Assembly (NCBI GenBank): GCA_037367355.1
Contig: CM074695.1
Span: forward strand, 3,782,001 to 3,846,000
DNA from: Neoscytalidium dimidiatum
Lineage: Eukaryota; Ascomycota; Dothideomycetes; Botryosphaeriales; Botryosphaeriaceae
Reading direction: 5' to 3'
Length of the DNA stretch: 64,000 bases
Below the pieces are notes generated by a model that was given only the letters and a program-made list of their open reading frames with translations, searched no databases and was not told the DNA's origin. The position numbers and the translations under genes were made by a program. This document shows positions 46,869 to 59,100 of the stretch, in pieces; position 1 is the first letter of the stretch; each line of letters begins with the position of its first letter.

Positions 46869-48342
46869 CTACGCCGCGGCAGCATTCTGCCTCAGTTCAG
46901 CTTCGAGCTCCGATGCAAAGCGCGCCACCTTAGCATCGCGCTCGTCGGCTTCCGCTATCCCTCCGCCACGTTTGGCCTCGGCACCTGTCCCTCCTTCCGC
47001 TCCGCCCCCTTCGCTGGATGCTCTGCCGCTATCTGCCACACGCTTAAGAGGCGGCAGCCCTTGACGCTCCCGCCATCGATCGATCCATTTTTCCCGCAGT
47101 GTCTCATATAGAAGAGCAAATTGGGTATCCTGTTGCACCATCATCATGCGCTGGGTGCGGAGTGTTTCCACTGTCTCTTCGACGGGATCCTTGCCCTCAG
47201 GCACCTCGTCAAGCGCCCCCTCAGCAAGCTCCGACAATAGATGATCCAGGGCAATGAACGTCCCACTGCGGCCTACCCCCGCGCTACAGTGCACGACTCT
47301 GGGGTTGGTCTCGGCCGAGTTCTTCTGATGAGATAGCGGTATGAGATTCGCAAGAAGATGCTTATGTGCACCTTCTGGCACGCCAAAGTCGGGCCAGACC
47401 GGCCACAGGATGTGCCAAACCTTCTTCGTCTCCTCAGATGCGCGGTCCTTAATCTCGAGTTCACGAACGGTCGAACGAGACTTCTCGTCCTCAGATATAG
47501 AGAGCAAGTTGATCTCGAAGACTATGTTGTCTCCGAATTCGTCGTGCTCGTTCACGACCATTTGCGGGGATTCCATGTTATCAGGAAAATACTGGTAACA
47601 CTTTTCACGACCGGCCTCATAAAGCTGCGTCAGCATGACAATCACAGCTGGCGACTCGCATTCGTGCCAAATCATCCGCCAGATATGGCTGTGAGTATTA
47701 TCTTTAGGTCCCTAGTAGTAAAAAAAGAACAGAAAAGAATTAGAGCTCATGCCCCACTTCCAAAGATTCTACAAGAACGCACCTGAGTGGCAATATAGTT
47801 CTTTGCCGCGCCAGATTTTGAAGAACGCACGACAATTGGTGAGGCGTTGATATAATCGTCCTGGCCCTCAGGCACCTTCAGTTGTACGCGATTGGCCGCG
47901 AAAGGATCCACGTTCATATATCGGTTGCGCTGAGTGACGGCGTTGCCAGATACGCGAGCCCACTGCGAGGACGACGTGGTCTGCAAGGCGGCCTCAGCGA
48001 GACGCTTTCGCTCCTGCCATCCGAGGCCTTCGAACTTCTCGTTGATTTCTGCACGCGCTGAAGTTAGCTCCTGGTGGCAGAGTGCACCTGGCAGAGCTCA
48101 AGCGCACAGCAGAGGGCACATGACAACCTGCCTGTTTTCGACTGTTTCAAGAACCACGGCAACGGATATTCAATCCCATCCTCAGCATAACTTCTGTCAT
48201 CGGCACTACGCGCCGAGCCCGCCGGAGAGCTGCCTATGGATAAGGAGGATACGGCGGCGGAGGAGCGTATGCTGTCACGAGACAGCGAGCGCTTAGACGA
48301 GGAGGGCGAGGCGGGAACTTGGAGCGGCGAGGAGGCGGACAT
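46869..48342 (-). CDS. Protein tyrosine phosphatase, classical non-receptor type
   Basis: Exons in coding order are 48342-48132, 48048-47783 and 47711-46869 (439 aa). It removes phosphate from tyrosine residues, in fungi typically of MAP kinases. NRYMNVDPF, KNYIATQGP, the WPVWPDFG loop (acid Asp near 264), the P-loop HCSAGVGRSG (nucleophile Cys near 301) and the QQDTQFALLYE Q-loop are all present. The N-terminus is Ser-rich and the C-terminus Gly/Glu/Ala-rich. The start is the first ATG in frame; the frame is open upstream but has no ATG. Only a GC donor (ACAG/GCAGGT) joins exon 1 to exon 2 in frame, giving SKTEINEKF; no GT donor works well. Intron 2 is canonical. Confidence 0.9.
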
Positions 48343-49166
48343 GGCAGAAGCCTTAGAAGCGCGGGAGAGCGAGCGTTTGCTTGCGGCTTTGCGCCGAAGC
48401 TCGCGGAGGTGATGCACGTTGGCGACGCGTGCTTGGGCGACACGCAGATACTCCTCTCCAAGCCAATGGTGTCGCACGCGGGAGGAGGGGGAGGATGGGC
48501 CGCCGACGCCTGCGGCTGACCGCACACGGCGCGTTGGCGGAGATATGGCGCGTATCTTCCTTGGCTCTGAGAAGTGCGAGTTTGTTGTCGAGGGAGTGTC
48601 GGCGATGTTGCGCAGCGTCCGGGAGCGTGGCGGACGGCGTTCGCGACTGTGAGGCGCAGGGTCGGGGTCAGCGAGGCAGGCGGACGAGCGGGCGAGCGGG
48701 CGAGCGGGCGCAAGCACGGCGGAGGGGTGAGATAGGCGCGGTGGTGGGGGAGCGGGAGATTTGTGGCGGCGGTTGGCGCAGGGCGTCGGGGGATTGTGTA
48801 GCGCGGGGCTGGTCAGAGTCGCAGGCGGGCTTATGTAGGGTTTGTAATACTCGGCAGGGCGACAGGGCTAGGCGGGGGCGTAGGCGGGCGATTATATACG
48901 GTGGTTCGAGAGGGCTAATTATGCGGCTCGTGGGTGGTTGTAAAAGCAAGGCTGTCCCGAGGCGGCGGCGCCTCGACAGCGCTGTGGCTCCGCTAACTAA
49001 ACCTTTAAGCCTTTACCCGCGATCGACGCCGGCCCTATCGCCTGCCATATCGCCGCACCTAACTCGTCCCGTCCACTCTTCTCCACGTCTCCAACACCAC
49101 CACGCGACTCGCCGCGTGCCTCTCGCGCCCGACTGTGTTTCGCGCACGTCGCACGCCAACCACACG
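48343..49166. promoter_or_regulatory. Divergent promoter region, phosphatase / mrx7-like
   Basis: An 824-base GC-rich region separates the divergent start codons and should hold both promoters. GGGCGAGC tandem units occur at about 48690-48710 and an ATTATATA element at 48890-48897. The upstream part of the phosphatase frame is open but lacks an ATG. Confidence 0.45.
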
Positions 49167-49564
49167 ATGATCTGGCTGCGCTTGCTAGAGGTCTGTCCGG
49201 CCCCGCCCGCCCATGCGCCCTCGTCATCACTAACCACACAACCAGGTCTGGGCCACCACCCGCGTGAGTGCCCGCGCTGAGCTGTGATCGTCGCCACCTC
49301 CTCTGACTGCTGCTGATCCCAGCTCCTGTCGAGCCCCGCCTTCCACCGCGCTGTCCAAAACGTGTACCGAAGATTCCACCGCCTGCGCCACGGCACTCCA
49401 ATGGAGGAGATGGGAGGAACCAGCATCGACCGCAACCGTGCGTACATCGCCACCCGCGCAGCTGAGACCCCGGCTGACGTTTCCACTGCATAGAGGGCCC
49501 TTCATTTCTCAAGCATTTCCTCGACGAAATAAAGGAGCAGCTGCGAAGCACCCCGCGGCGTTAA
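49167..49564 (+). CDS. mrx7: Mrx7-like small mitochondrial protein
   Basis: Four exons: 49167-49190, 49246-49263, 49323-49437 and 49494-49564 (75 aa). Mrx7 is a small component of the MIOREX complexes around yeast mitochondrial ribosomes; its molecular role is unknown. The core LLSSPAFHRAVQNVYRRF, then HGTPMEEMGGTSID, then FLKHFLDEIKEQLR fits the fungal Mrx7 pattern as I know it: a hydrophobic start, a basic helix, a Gly-rich link and an acidic-basic C-terminal helix. Exon 1 codes for 8 residues and exon 2 for only 6 (18 nt). The donors GTCTGT and GTGCGT are weak, but a CTAAC branch site precedes exon 2 and every junction keeps the frame. It is divergent from the phosphatase. Confidence 0.75.
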
Positions 49565-50066
49565 TACCGCCGGTGGCGCTTGAGAGAATACGATCTTGAA
49601 CATTTACTGCATCTACTTAAGGAAGGCGTTATAATACCAGGAAGATCAGGAGTTAGACGGATCAATCGGCACCAAAATGCATACTCATTTTAGGGGGATT
49701 TCCCTTGGCTTCAGAAGGCGAAATGATATTAGCCGGGCAAAGCATTGCGGATCGCCGCTCCACCCATACACGCCCGCGGGGACATCAATACATCGGATGC
49801 TCCCTCTCCACCACCATGGACTCGGCATGCCAACCACGTGGGTACCAATCATAGTTCCCGCTGATTGTTTCACCCACTCGTTCACACTATTTTCGGTAAA
49901 GGAGCTCTTCATGCTGGAGGCGTGTGAAAGACACCATGTTACCAGTAACATCATACCAACATCTGGAGCTTACTTCAGGCCGCCAGAAATGCTGCTCTGA
50001 AGCCAATTCCTCGACAGATCCTCGCTTCCACGAGATCCGCTTGCTGTGTCACGCCTGTCATTCGAT
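49565..50066. other. Intergenic region between mrx7-like gene and PRISE pseudogene
   Basis: Average composition, no coding frame supported. It includes the 3' flank of the mrx7-like gene and the former promoter of the pseudogene. Confidence 0.5.
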
Positions 50067-51147
50067 ATGCCTTCCGCAATTGTCACCGGTGCCACTGGTG
50101 CAGTGATGCGTTCTATCTCTTGTGCTTTGTCTCTGACCTCAAACAGGCATCCTCGGCCGTGAGATTATATCCGAGCTCGGCAGCAACCCTAGGCAGTGGC
50201 TGACTGTACATGCACTCTAACGATCCAAGAAGGATACTTACTCGTCAAATGTCGCCTACAACCATATCGATTTTACCAGCTCTGCCGATGAGATGGCCAA
50301 GAAGCTGAAAACTCTACAGGGCGAATATGTCTTCTTCGCAGCATACCTCCAGATAGACTCGGAGGAGAATACTCGCGTGAACGGTGAGCTTCACTTATCC
50401 CTCTGGGTTTGAATGACGCCGCTCACAGCGAGGGACAGGCGACATGCTTGAGAACTTCCTCTCCGCCTTCGAAATCAACAACACCATCGCCCAAGTCAAG
50501 CGCATCATCCTCGTTACCGGCTGCAAGCAATACGGCATGCACCTGGACGCGCCCAAGAATCCCATGCTCGAGTCCGACTCGTGGCTGCCGGAGCCTCACT
50601 ACCCGCCCAACTTCTACTACCGCCAGCAGCGCATCCTGCACGCCTTCGCGCAGAAGCGCAGCATCGAATGGGTCGTCACCTACCCGAACGATGTCATCGG
50701 CTTTGTTAAGGGCAACTTCATGAACCTCGGCACCTCGATCGGCGGCGGCCAGCTCCCCGTTCCCCGAATCCGCGGCCTTCTACACCAAATTCGACTGCTT
50801 CACGTACGCGCGCCTGCACGGCCGTTTCTGCGCGTAGACCGGGCTCGACGGCAAGGTCGAGCGGAGCCACGTCGAGCAGCGGATCGACCTTGTCAAATCG
50901 AGCCAGAAGGACGAGGTGAAGAACGCGTGGGAGAGGCTGGCCGAGAGGAGAAGGCCGAGAGAGAGATGCATTCGAGAAGGCGGCATAGGCGTTCGCCGGC
51001 TTCGTACTATGGAGGAACTTCAATCTGGTTCTCAGCATGAGTAAAGCTCGGGCGGCGGGCTGGACTGGGTATCCTGACACGTGGGAAAGCTTGGAGAAGG
51101 TGTTTGAGCAGCTGGAGGAGGCGAAGGCTTCGTCGAAGGCGAAGTGA
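50067..51147 (+). pseudogene. PRISE/VEP1-type short-chain reductase, disabled
   Basis: Former exons 50067-50097, 50147-50383 and 50439-51147. The family (progesterone 5-beta-reductase/iridoid synthase-like, fungal SirQ-like) reduces enones with NADPH. Recognisable parts are the Rossmann TGATGILGREI split by intron 1, EYVFFAAYLQ, the VTGCKQYGMH strand, the YYRQQRIL active-site tyrosine region and YPNDVIGFVKGNFMN. Damage: an in-frame TAA at 50218-50220, a frame change between about 50741 and 50760 with loss of about ten residues, a TAG at 50835-50837 where the family has Trp, a following gap of some 60 residues, another frame change near 50950, and a TAG at 50986-50988, again at a Trp. The C-terminus (GWTGYPDTWESLE) is intact up to the TGA at 51145-51147. 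The splice sites are preserved, so loss is probably recent. Confidence 0.88.
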
Positions 51148-54100
51148 TGGGGGAATTCGTTGGGTCGTGGGGTTGGTGGCTGATGCTGGCGTAGTGTAGG
51201 TTTTTGCCGCAGGAAAAGCGCAAACGGAAACGAAATGTTCTATATCAAAGTCGGAACTGCGCCGTCCGACATTCATCGTTGTTGACGAAATGATCTAGCT
51301 CTGCTGGATCTCGAAGATAATGTTCACTCATGATCTGCCATCACTGCTCTGGATATCCTGTTGGTAATCCGATCTGTAGCTAAGACAGTAACGAGAACTC
51401 TTTAAAATCAACTGAAGGACCCATCTGAAGAATTATTAATGGAATTGGAAAGGGGAAAGAGTAAGTGAACAAGATAGAGCCACAGCTCCCTTCTTGAAGT
51501 GGCTACAACGTTACTCTTAACCAGCGAGTGTAAAAATCTGCTGACATCGCCGATGGCTGTTACAGATTTGACGTAGCCTTTCCATATACTATATGAGACT
51601 GTGCTATAATGCAGCTACTCTGCCAGATTCTACTCACCTCTACATCTCTTGCGATCCGGCGGCGAGATCATGTATTGTGCTTTGCTCCAATCTAGAATGC
51701 TTCGTGACTAATGCATGGTGTCTCGGAGAATGAAGTAGGTACGAAGTGAAGCCGCTAGTGCATGTACTTTCCAGAGAGCCGGGGAGTTGAAGGCCTCGGA
51801 TCGGGCTATAGATGCTATCGCAAGACGAGCTGGGAGAACCGGACGAAGGTGGCATTTTCGGCGGTCCGATGGTACGACCAATGTACCTTAGACAGACACA
51901 AGGAGGGTGGAAATAAACTGAGGGTCCCTCCGGCTGCTTGGGTGGGGGATGTCCATCACTGTTAGAGTTCGTTGTCCGGGTCAGAATGTAGATTCGTATG
52001 TGGGGTGTGCGCCCTAACAACACAGTAAACATACGCGGGCGGCATCAAAGAAATGTGAGCCCATCATGAAGAAAAAAAAAAAACAAGCGAACAGATGGGA
52101 CATATCGAGCCCATGAGGAGACTGCATGCTCGTGGAAGATGTTGCCGGGTACAAGTCTGCTGAGGGATCCTACTAAAACAGGAAGGAGTACAGAGGTTTG
52201 CACTTTTGCCTGTAGAAGGCCGTAGAAGCAACCGAGCCTTTCCTCCTGCCGAACCCACAGCGTCATACCTGCTCCATCTGGCATGTCCAATCACATGAAC
52301 TCACCAGCGCGAAGCGCTTATGCAGGGTCCTGCCTCGTGCCCATGGCAAAGCCTTTCCTTTGGCAATATATAAACCACTCTCCCTCCTCCGACCAACTCC
52401 CTTTCCTCTTCGCTCCACTTTGCCTTCATGGCAAAGAGCACCTCCTGCTCGGCCTCCTGAGAAAGGTCGAGTGCACGGAAGTGTGGAGCAAGTGTCAAGG
52501 ACGCACTAAAGTCCTGGGTGGGAGCGGCTTGCCTTCAAGCAGGTCCGGGCTCTGCTCAACTATGTGGCTCTGGTTCCCATAGGAGAGCAGTCCCAGCGAG
52601 GAACGCAAATGTCTCGCTGGGGGTCATGTAAAACCTGAGTGACGTGCAGCTTTGTAGTATCTGTATCTCACTTCACTCTTGTTTATGTAGCAATTGTACG
52701 TTCTTCTTGGGCTCTCTCACTTGACTCGACATGTGTTGCTCCATATGCCTAATCCAGACACTTCATCGATGCACTATGGCAGCTCACTTTATCTATTGTC
52801 GAGACTATACAACAATGCAGGCTGTACATAACCGGCACATTGACCATTCTGCCACTGGTGTTGCAATCCTCGCTGCCTCCCCGTTGCGCGTCGCCAACAC
52901 AGCGTCTTTCGCGCTCCCCCTGCAGCGGTTACACCAATCGCCTACGCTCACCATCGACAGTTAATGTTCCTGCTCACGGCCGCTTGATCGCCCTCCATCA
53001 CGATTTTTCCGCACACCTCTAAGCAATTAGTTAGTGGTCGGTGTGTGAAAGCGAAACCCGATATTGTCGCGGACTTGGACATCGTACCTGACGATCTCGC
53101 CTGAAAGAGGAGCGAGAAATGTCTGAATAAAGTCCCCGGGCCATGAAAACATAACTTTGCGCTATCTGTGACGTCATTTTAGAACTCGAGCTGCCATGAC
53201 GGTCACACTATCTTCTTACCGAAAGGGCTATCTTGTGTTAGTGTTCTGGAAGGATCTTTACGTGCATTTCAAGCTTGTTGAATGGTGATTTGGCTAAGGG
53301 GGTTTTTTTATGAAAAAAAAAAAAGAATACTGGGGAGATTTAGTGAGAGGAGGAGGGCAGAAACAGCACGCGAGTAAGAATGGCAGTCTTGTGCTGAAGA
53401 AACTTGAGTAAAGTTCTACATTTTCAAGAATCTTACTTCCTATGATGTCCCTCAGATGCGAGTATAAAGTCGTACGTATCACCTCCGTGGCTGGATGATC
53501 TTAGCAACTTGCATTTTGTGATAAGCGCTCCCATTTGCTGGACGTGAATGGTTACACATGAGTGTATGACGTGGAGCTGCTAAATTTGATTGTAAGAGCA
53601 TGGTGAAATCACTGAGCTTGTGATCATCGCGCTGCACCATACCTTAAAGTTTACCAATTCGATCTGTCCTCTTGCTTACAATATATTCAAATCTGAAGAG
53701 ATTCTTGAATGCAGTGAGAAAAGGCAAAGGATACATTGTCTTGGTTATACGAGTTTTTGAGCTTCCGCCACGCATGAATGGTATACATGCCCCGTCTAAC
53801 CATAGCTAACGGAGAAAGTGGCTGGTTCATCGACCATAGTCTACAACAATACGGATTCACTGTATGCGCTTGTCCAGTGCAGTCATGTTCAAGCGTCTTC
53901 TTCTAACAATCGAAGAGTATACATATCTTCTTCTTGTCCGCGTTGCCAGTTGTTCAATATCCCAGCATCTCATTAAAACACGGACATTGCAATAGTCTTG
54001 CCAAGAACACTTAACATCATTCATACTTCGTCAGTTTCAACGACCGCCGCGAATAGCTCATGCCATTGGTACTCCCCAGCACCGCGCCGATGAGCCGAGA

Positions 54101-55351
54101 CATTCATCGCGTGACGCAAACCTCCGATAAACTCCGCCGCGATTCAGGCCGCTGATCTGCGCGCAACACGAGCTTATGTACGTAGGTCACACTCGCCTAA
54201 AGCGCGGCATCGGGGATGACTACGCAATCCCGTTCACGAAAAAGTTATCTTAAGGTTTCTTCATGCTTTGGTGCGAGTAATGGGCATCTGCTGTCGTAAA
54301 TGATGGCGAGTGCGGCAGAAGAACGAAGAGAGTTTCGTATAATAATATCTAATGATGACGACGCGGAAGTGGCGTTGATGCTGGACGAGGGGATGTTCTG
54401 ATTTGCGGCGAGGGAGGAAGAATGTACTCTTCCTCGCAATTAGAGAACAAGAAAAAAAACGTGAGATCAATTTCGGTTGGCTGTTCTACTTACATACTCG
54501 TCTCGTTAAGTCTTTGGATGGTGGTGAGGAGAAGTTGGAACGTCAGGGCATCAAGCCTTGTATATTTGTTGGTGATGTATCCGTCTTGAGAATCCCAGCG
54601 TGCGGCCGAGAATCCGATGTTCCTCCTTAGCTTACAACAGTGGTTCTTCCATGAGCATCGAACATGTACAGTGGGAAAAAAGATAAAGAGATGTGGAGCG
54701 TATATGATTTTACACCCCATCTGCTCCTTGTCGCACACTCATGTTGAGTCCTCCTTTCATACCTTTCACTTCCGTTCCTGATTCCAGCCTCTTTGCCTGG
54801 AAATGGCAAGCATGTCAAGCCAATCCTTCTTCTCCCTGCATCATCCCACATGTACCGCTCAATTACGCCCGCTTCCATGTTTGCTCGAGAGTAGAAAAAG
54901 AAAGAGATCCAGGTATCCGCCATGTCTATGTAGAGGTAGAAAGAACAAAGCGCATACTGGAACACCTTGAGGCAGACTGAACGTAGACAACGGCAATTAC
55001 AATCAAACCAGTCACAGCAAGCGAAATCAATGCATATGCAGAAAAAAAAAAAAAAAAACCAGAACCCTGCTCCGCCAGCAACGCTTTATAGCAGCCTCCC
55101 GTGGATATCATGGTAACAGAAACACAAAACACTAAAAGAAAACAACAAAGAGAAGGAAAAGTAGTGGTGGCTCCCGAGAATAAGAAAAGACGCAGTAGGG
55201 TTGTTGGTAAATACCGCCGTTCTAAAATGAGACTACAGTGTTGGATTAGAACGTCGAGTACCCCTCTCCTCAGTGGCAGATTGATCGTTTCTAATGATAC
55301 GGCATTGAAGCGTTCCTTCTTAGTCTTTTTATTTTTGGTTCCTCGAGAAGT
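51148..55351. other. 4.2-kb gene-free stretch
   Basis: Composition is near average and less GC-rich than the other gaps. Poly-A tracts occur near 52070-52083, 53312-53324 and 55040-55057. A TATA-plus-pyrimidine arrangement at 52367-52427 is not followed by a long frame. I see no gene, tRNA or transposon remnant. Confidence 0.5.
52367..52374 (+). promoter_or_regulatory. Orphan TATA box with pyrimidine-rich leader
   Basis: TATATAAA is followed by about 50 bases of C/T-rich sequence and an ATG at 52428, the usual layout of a fungal core promoter, but that frame ends after ten codons. Possibly a non-coding transcript or a dead gene's promoter. Confidence 0.3.
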
Positions 55352-56192
55352 TCACCAGCACTTCAGCCTGGACCAGATGCTCCTCTTGCGACCGCTGTCG
55401 TCGTCTTCGTCGGCGTCGGGGATGCGTTTCTCGTTCGGGAGCGGGGCTGTTTGCGCAGCGGCCGAGCCGGTGCCTATGGCGTGAATACGGCGCGCTTCAA
55501 CGACGCGGCGTACCAAGACTGCAATTGCGGAGACCTTCATGTTAGTCGGTGACGTTCGTCCCCGCATACCCACAATCAACTCTCGGGCAAAAGCTTACGC
55601 GCAAATGTCTCTTCAATGTTAACCATCTCTCGAGCGCTCGTCTCCATGAAGCCGCACTTGCGGGTGCGAGCCCATTCCAAGCCTTGTTGGCTCTTGATCT
55701 GGCGAGCAGACTGCAGGTCGCACTTGTTGCCGGCGACGATCTTAACAGGTGGCACAGCGCCGTTGTCGAGACGCTGCTCTGTCTCCATATCGATCATCTC
55801 CATGAAGTACTCGAGCGCCTCGAGGCTCTGGGCGTTGGTGATGTCATAGACGAGCAGGAAGGCATCGCTGCGCAAGTTGCTCGCAGCCCACAGCCCGCGG
55901 TACTCCTCCTGGCCCGCCGTGTCCGTAAGCGCCAGGTAGTAAGTCTGGCCGTCAATCGTGCGCGTTACGCTGTACGAGTCTTCGATCGTCGGGTCGTAGT
56001 CGTTCGTCCACGCACTGCGAACCAGGCGCAGCGTTATCGAGGATTTACCTACACCGCGCAGTACGGATTAGCCGCCGCTGAATTGGAACTTGTCTGCCTA
56101 TGCGAGGTGTTCCTGGGGTCTAGCTTTGCCTTGCACGTACCGCAGCCGCCGTCACCGCAGACGGTGATGGATATCCTGTTGTCGTCGTCCAT
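55352..56192 (-). CDS. Ras-like small GTPase without CaaX box
   Basis: Exons in coding order are 56192-56141, 56048-55599 and 55518-55352 (222 aa). It is expected to be a GTP-dependent switch in a signalling path. G1 is GDGGCGKS (13-20) with intron 1 inside the loop after Cys17. The switch I threonine lies in DPTIEDSY, G3 is DTAGQEEY with the catalytic Gln, G4 is NKCD and G5 is ETSA. After TFALLVRRVVEARR comes a variable acidic-basic tail ending RLKCW. There is no C-terminal CaaX and only one cysteine, so ordinary farnesylation is not expected. A stop in frame at 56223-56225 fixes the ATG at 56192. Filamentous fungi have a Ras group of this kind; I do not give it a symbol. Confidence 0.9.
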
Positions 56193-59100
56193 TGCGGTGG
56201 TTGTGGTTGTGAAGCGGGGGCTTCAGATTCTCCCCAGCAACGGCCTGGGTCCGAGGAAGTTTGTATTTGTTGTGTTTTGGGTCTGCGTGTGTGTTGGCGC
56301 GGCCAATGGGTCGTAATTGGTGGCGGAGGGCAGCGAGTGCAGGGCGTAGGTGGCTGTTCGCAGCCGGGATGAGCCTGGGTACGGTGGGCGTGACACGAGG
56401 TGGTCGTCGTCACTAGCCGTGCGTTGCGTAGGTGCTTGGGTGCCTGTCGGGTCTGGTGCGTGCGTGGACGTCAAGTCGTGAGAAGAGGGTAACGAGCGGA
56501 AGGCGCGCCGGGGCGACGGTGGTGGTGACGAGTGAGGGGAGGGCGGGGTTGCAGCGGGCGCCGCGGCGGAGGGTTCGCAACGAAAGGTATGGTGTTGGAG
56601 CGGCCTGGAGAAGCGGCTTCTGCTGTCTTTTTGGGCGGGCTCACGGTCAGCGTCTGCTCGCGGACCCTGGCAAGCACAGGCTGAGCCAGAACGAGCGCGC
56701 TGAAATGAAGCGATCGGCCTCCAATATCTCGGGGCCGCCAGGGGCCCAGTGCTGCGACTTGCGTGCAGCGCGCCGGGGGTGCCTCGCTCTCCCCCGACTG
56801 CCGACGCCGCCGCGCTAGGCTGTCACTGGCTGCGTTGCTACCTGACGGGCGACAACGGCCGCACCGTTGCAATCAATTCGACATCGCTCCTTTCCGCTTG
56901 CGATCGCTGCGGAGACGCAACACCACGCAGATGCCAGCGCCCGCGCCGCGCCTCAGCCTCCCCTGCGACGCCTGTCTATTTCCCTTTTCATCGCCCTGCT
57001 CGACGCTGGCGCAGCAGTGACAGCCAGGCCGCCCGGGGTGATCTGTGCGGGTGACAAGCCGTTGACGACAGCCCGCAGCGACGGGTCGACCTTGACCTGG
57101 ACCTGGACCTGGAACCGTGCCTGCACTTGCGGAACGGCGCCGTCGCGAGAACGAGCTGTCATGCCGCAGTGCCGGAGGCGGCGCAGCACGCCAACAGACT
57201 CATGTCTCTCCTATTGTAATTATACAGCGAGCCCAAGCACGAGGTCCATGTCAGCGCCAGCCCGTGGGCGCCGCCGATGGTTGATCTGCCTCGAGCCCAG
57301 CCGTCCCGCCGCCGCGGCCGATACGAGGGCGCACGGCAGCCCTGGGAAATAGACGTACGATGTATTTGAGATAAGCTCCGAATTTGCGAGGCCACTCCCG
57401 ACTGCCTATTTTCTCCCCGGCATCAGCTGCCATCAGCTGAGGTCGCCGCCTTACCCTGCCGCCAGGCGTTCGTGCTTCTCGTTTACCCGCTCCAAAAGCA
57501 AACAGAACGCCTGCTTCCCCGGCGCCCACGGAAGGCGGTTGAAGCGGCATAAGATCGGACATAATAATGTTTCATGCTAAAAGGAACCTCCGTCAACCTC
57601 TGTCTCTACACAAGACGCCAGTGTGGAGTCTACAATACAATACATTAGCAGCAAGATTGCTGCTGCAGGCGCATGCTGGGCTCCAAAAAACTCACGGCAA
57701 CAGCGCACTCTCCGGCTGCTGGCACACGTGAAGAGACGGCCGCCGAGGCGCGGAAAATTTGCAGCGGCTGTAGCGTCGGGCGGGCGCACTCTGCGACCCA
57801 TCGCCTCGCTCGCGTCGTCGCCGGACGAGGAGGCAGCGTCGGACGAGGGCTGGTGCACACCAGCGGAGGGCCATATCGTGATCAAGCTGAAGCACCACGT
57901 CGACGATCCGCACCCCAGGCCAGCACGCAAAAACTCCACACGGTTTCAATGGGCGAGCTCGCTAAGTAGCCGACGGCGATCTCGCATTGTGGCCAGGCCG
58001 CAAAGAGGAAAAGATCATTTCGCCCGGTGCAAAATAGAAGCTGGCCAAATCGGCGTGGCGGGCTCGTCAATCGTGAAGGACGGCGGTGGGCATGGCAGCG
58101 GCGGCGACCACAAATAGGCACCACGCTGGCATCTGTCAATCCCAGGCTGCGCCTTGCCGCAACGGGCAATCGTCGTCTCTTTAGCCGATAGCGCTCCGGC
58201 CCGAGCTTCTGCTCGTGCGGCCTTGCGGCTCTCTCTGTGCTCGCTCGGCTCTTTTCCCGACGCTGCTCCCTCTCTCGTCAACTCACTTCGTCCCATCACC
58301 AGATTGCGATGCCCGCCACAGCGCCAAGCGCCGCTTTCGTCGCCCGGAGTATTGGACCTCAGGGGTCCTTCTTTTCTCAACACCTGCTTACCCGACCGCC
58401 TGCTCTCGCCCTGCTTCTCACTGTGTTTGAGACTTTTGCTTATAGGTCGCCGCACTGACGGCCAAGGAACCCTGCGCATTACCACGCCCTCTTCATTCTC
58501 CCGTGCTGACATGAACAGCTCATCCAGCATCCAACCGGCATCCTGTCCCTCCCGCATTCCGTGCCGGAAGCGGACCAAACAATACATCCTCACCGCTGCA
58601 ATCTGCTGTTCGCCCTGAGGTTGCGTTGCTGACGTGTCTGCGCCTGGTTCGCAGTGTTCTCGCGACTCCTTTTAACACAGCGCGCTCGTGCCCTTCCCCC
58701 AGCCCTATATCGATAGGCATAATACCAAGCATTCTTCGTCTGTACGCAACATTCCGGGTTTAACTCCGCGCCTCACAAGCATGATAACTCCGTTGAGAGA
58801 GGATCAGGCCGTGAACTGTTTCCACTCTCGCTGAAAGCTGCATATGCGCTGTTTTCAACCACACACCTGCAACGTCTTGGAAGGGTGGCCTTATGTTGGC
58901 GGACCTCTGCGTCCTCTTCGAAGGGAAAATGAAGTGTTTGGTTGGCAAATTCCAACAAGTCGTACCGGGCTCCTGTCGTGAGCCAACCCCAAGGTACAGG
59001 TAGCCGGCAAAATTAGACTGCCTCTTGCCGCCAGCGGTCAGGCACCGCGACCCATCACTGTGGACGCGAGGCTGAAGCATTTACCCGGACGACCTGCATG

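Noticed and set aside
50204..50227. A 24-base GT..AG segment that would remove the TAA in the PRISE pseudogene
   Set aside because: Far shorter than any intron in the window or the known minimum for fungal introns, and the other stops and frame changes would remain.
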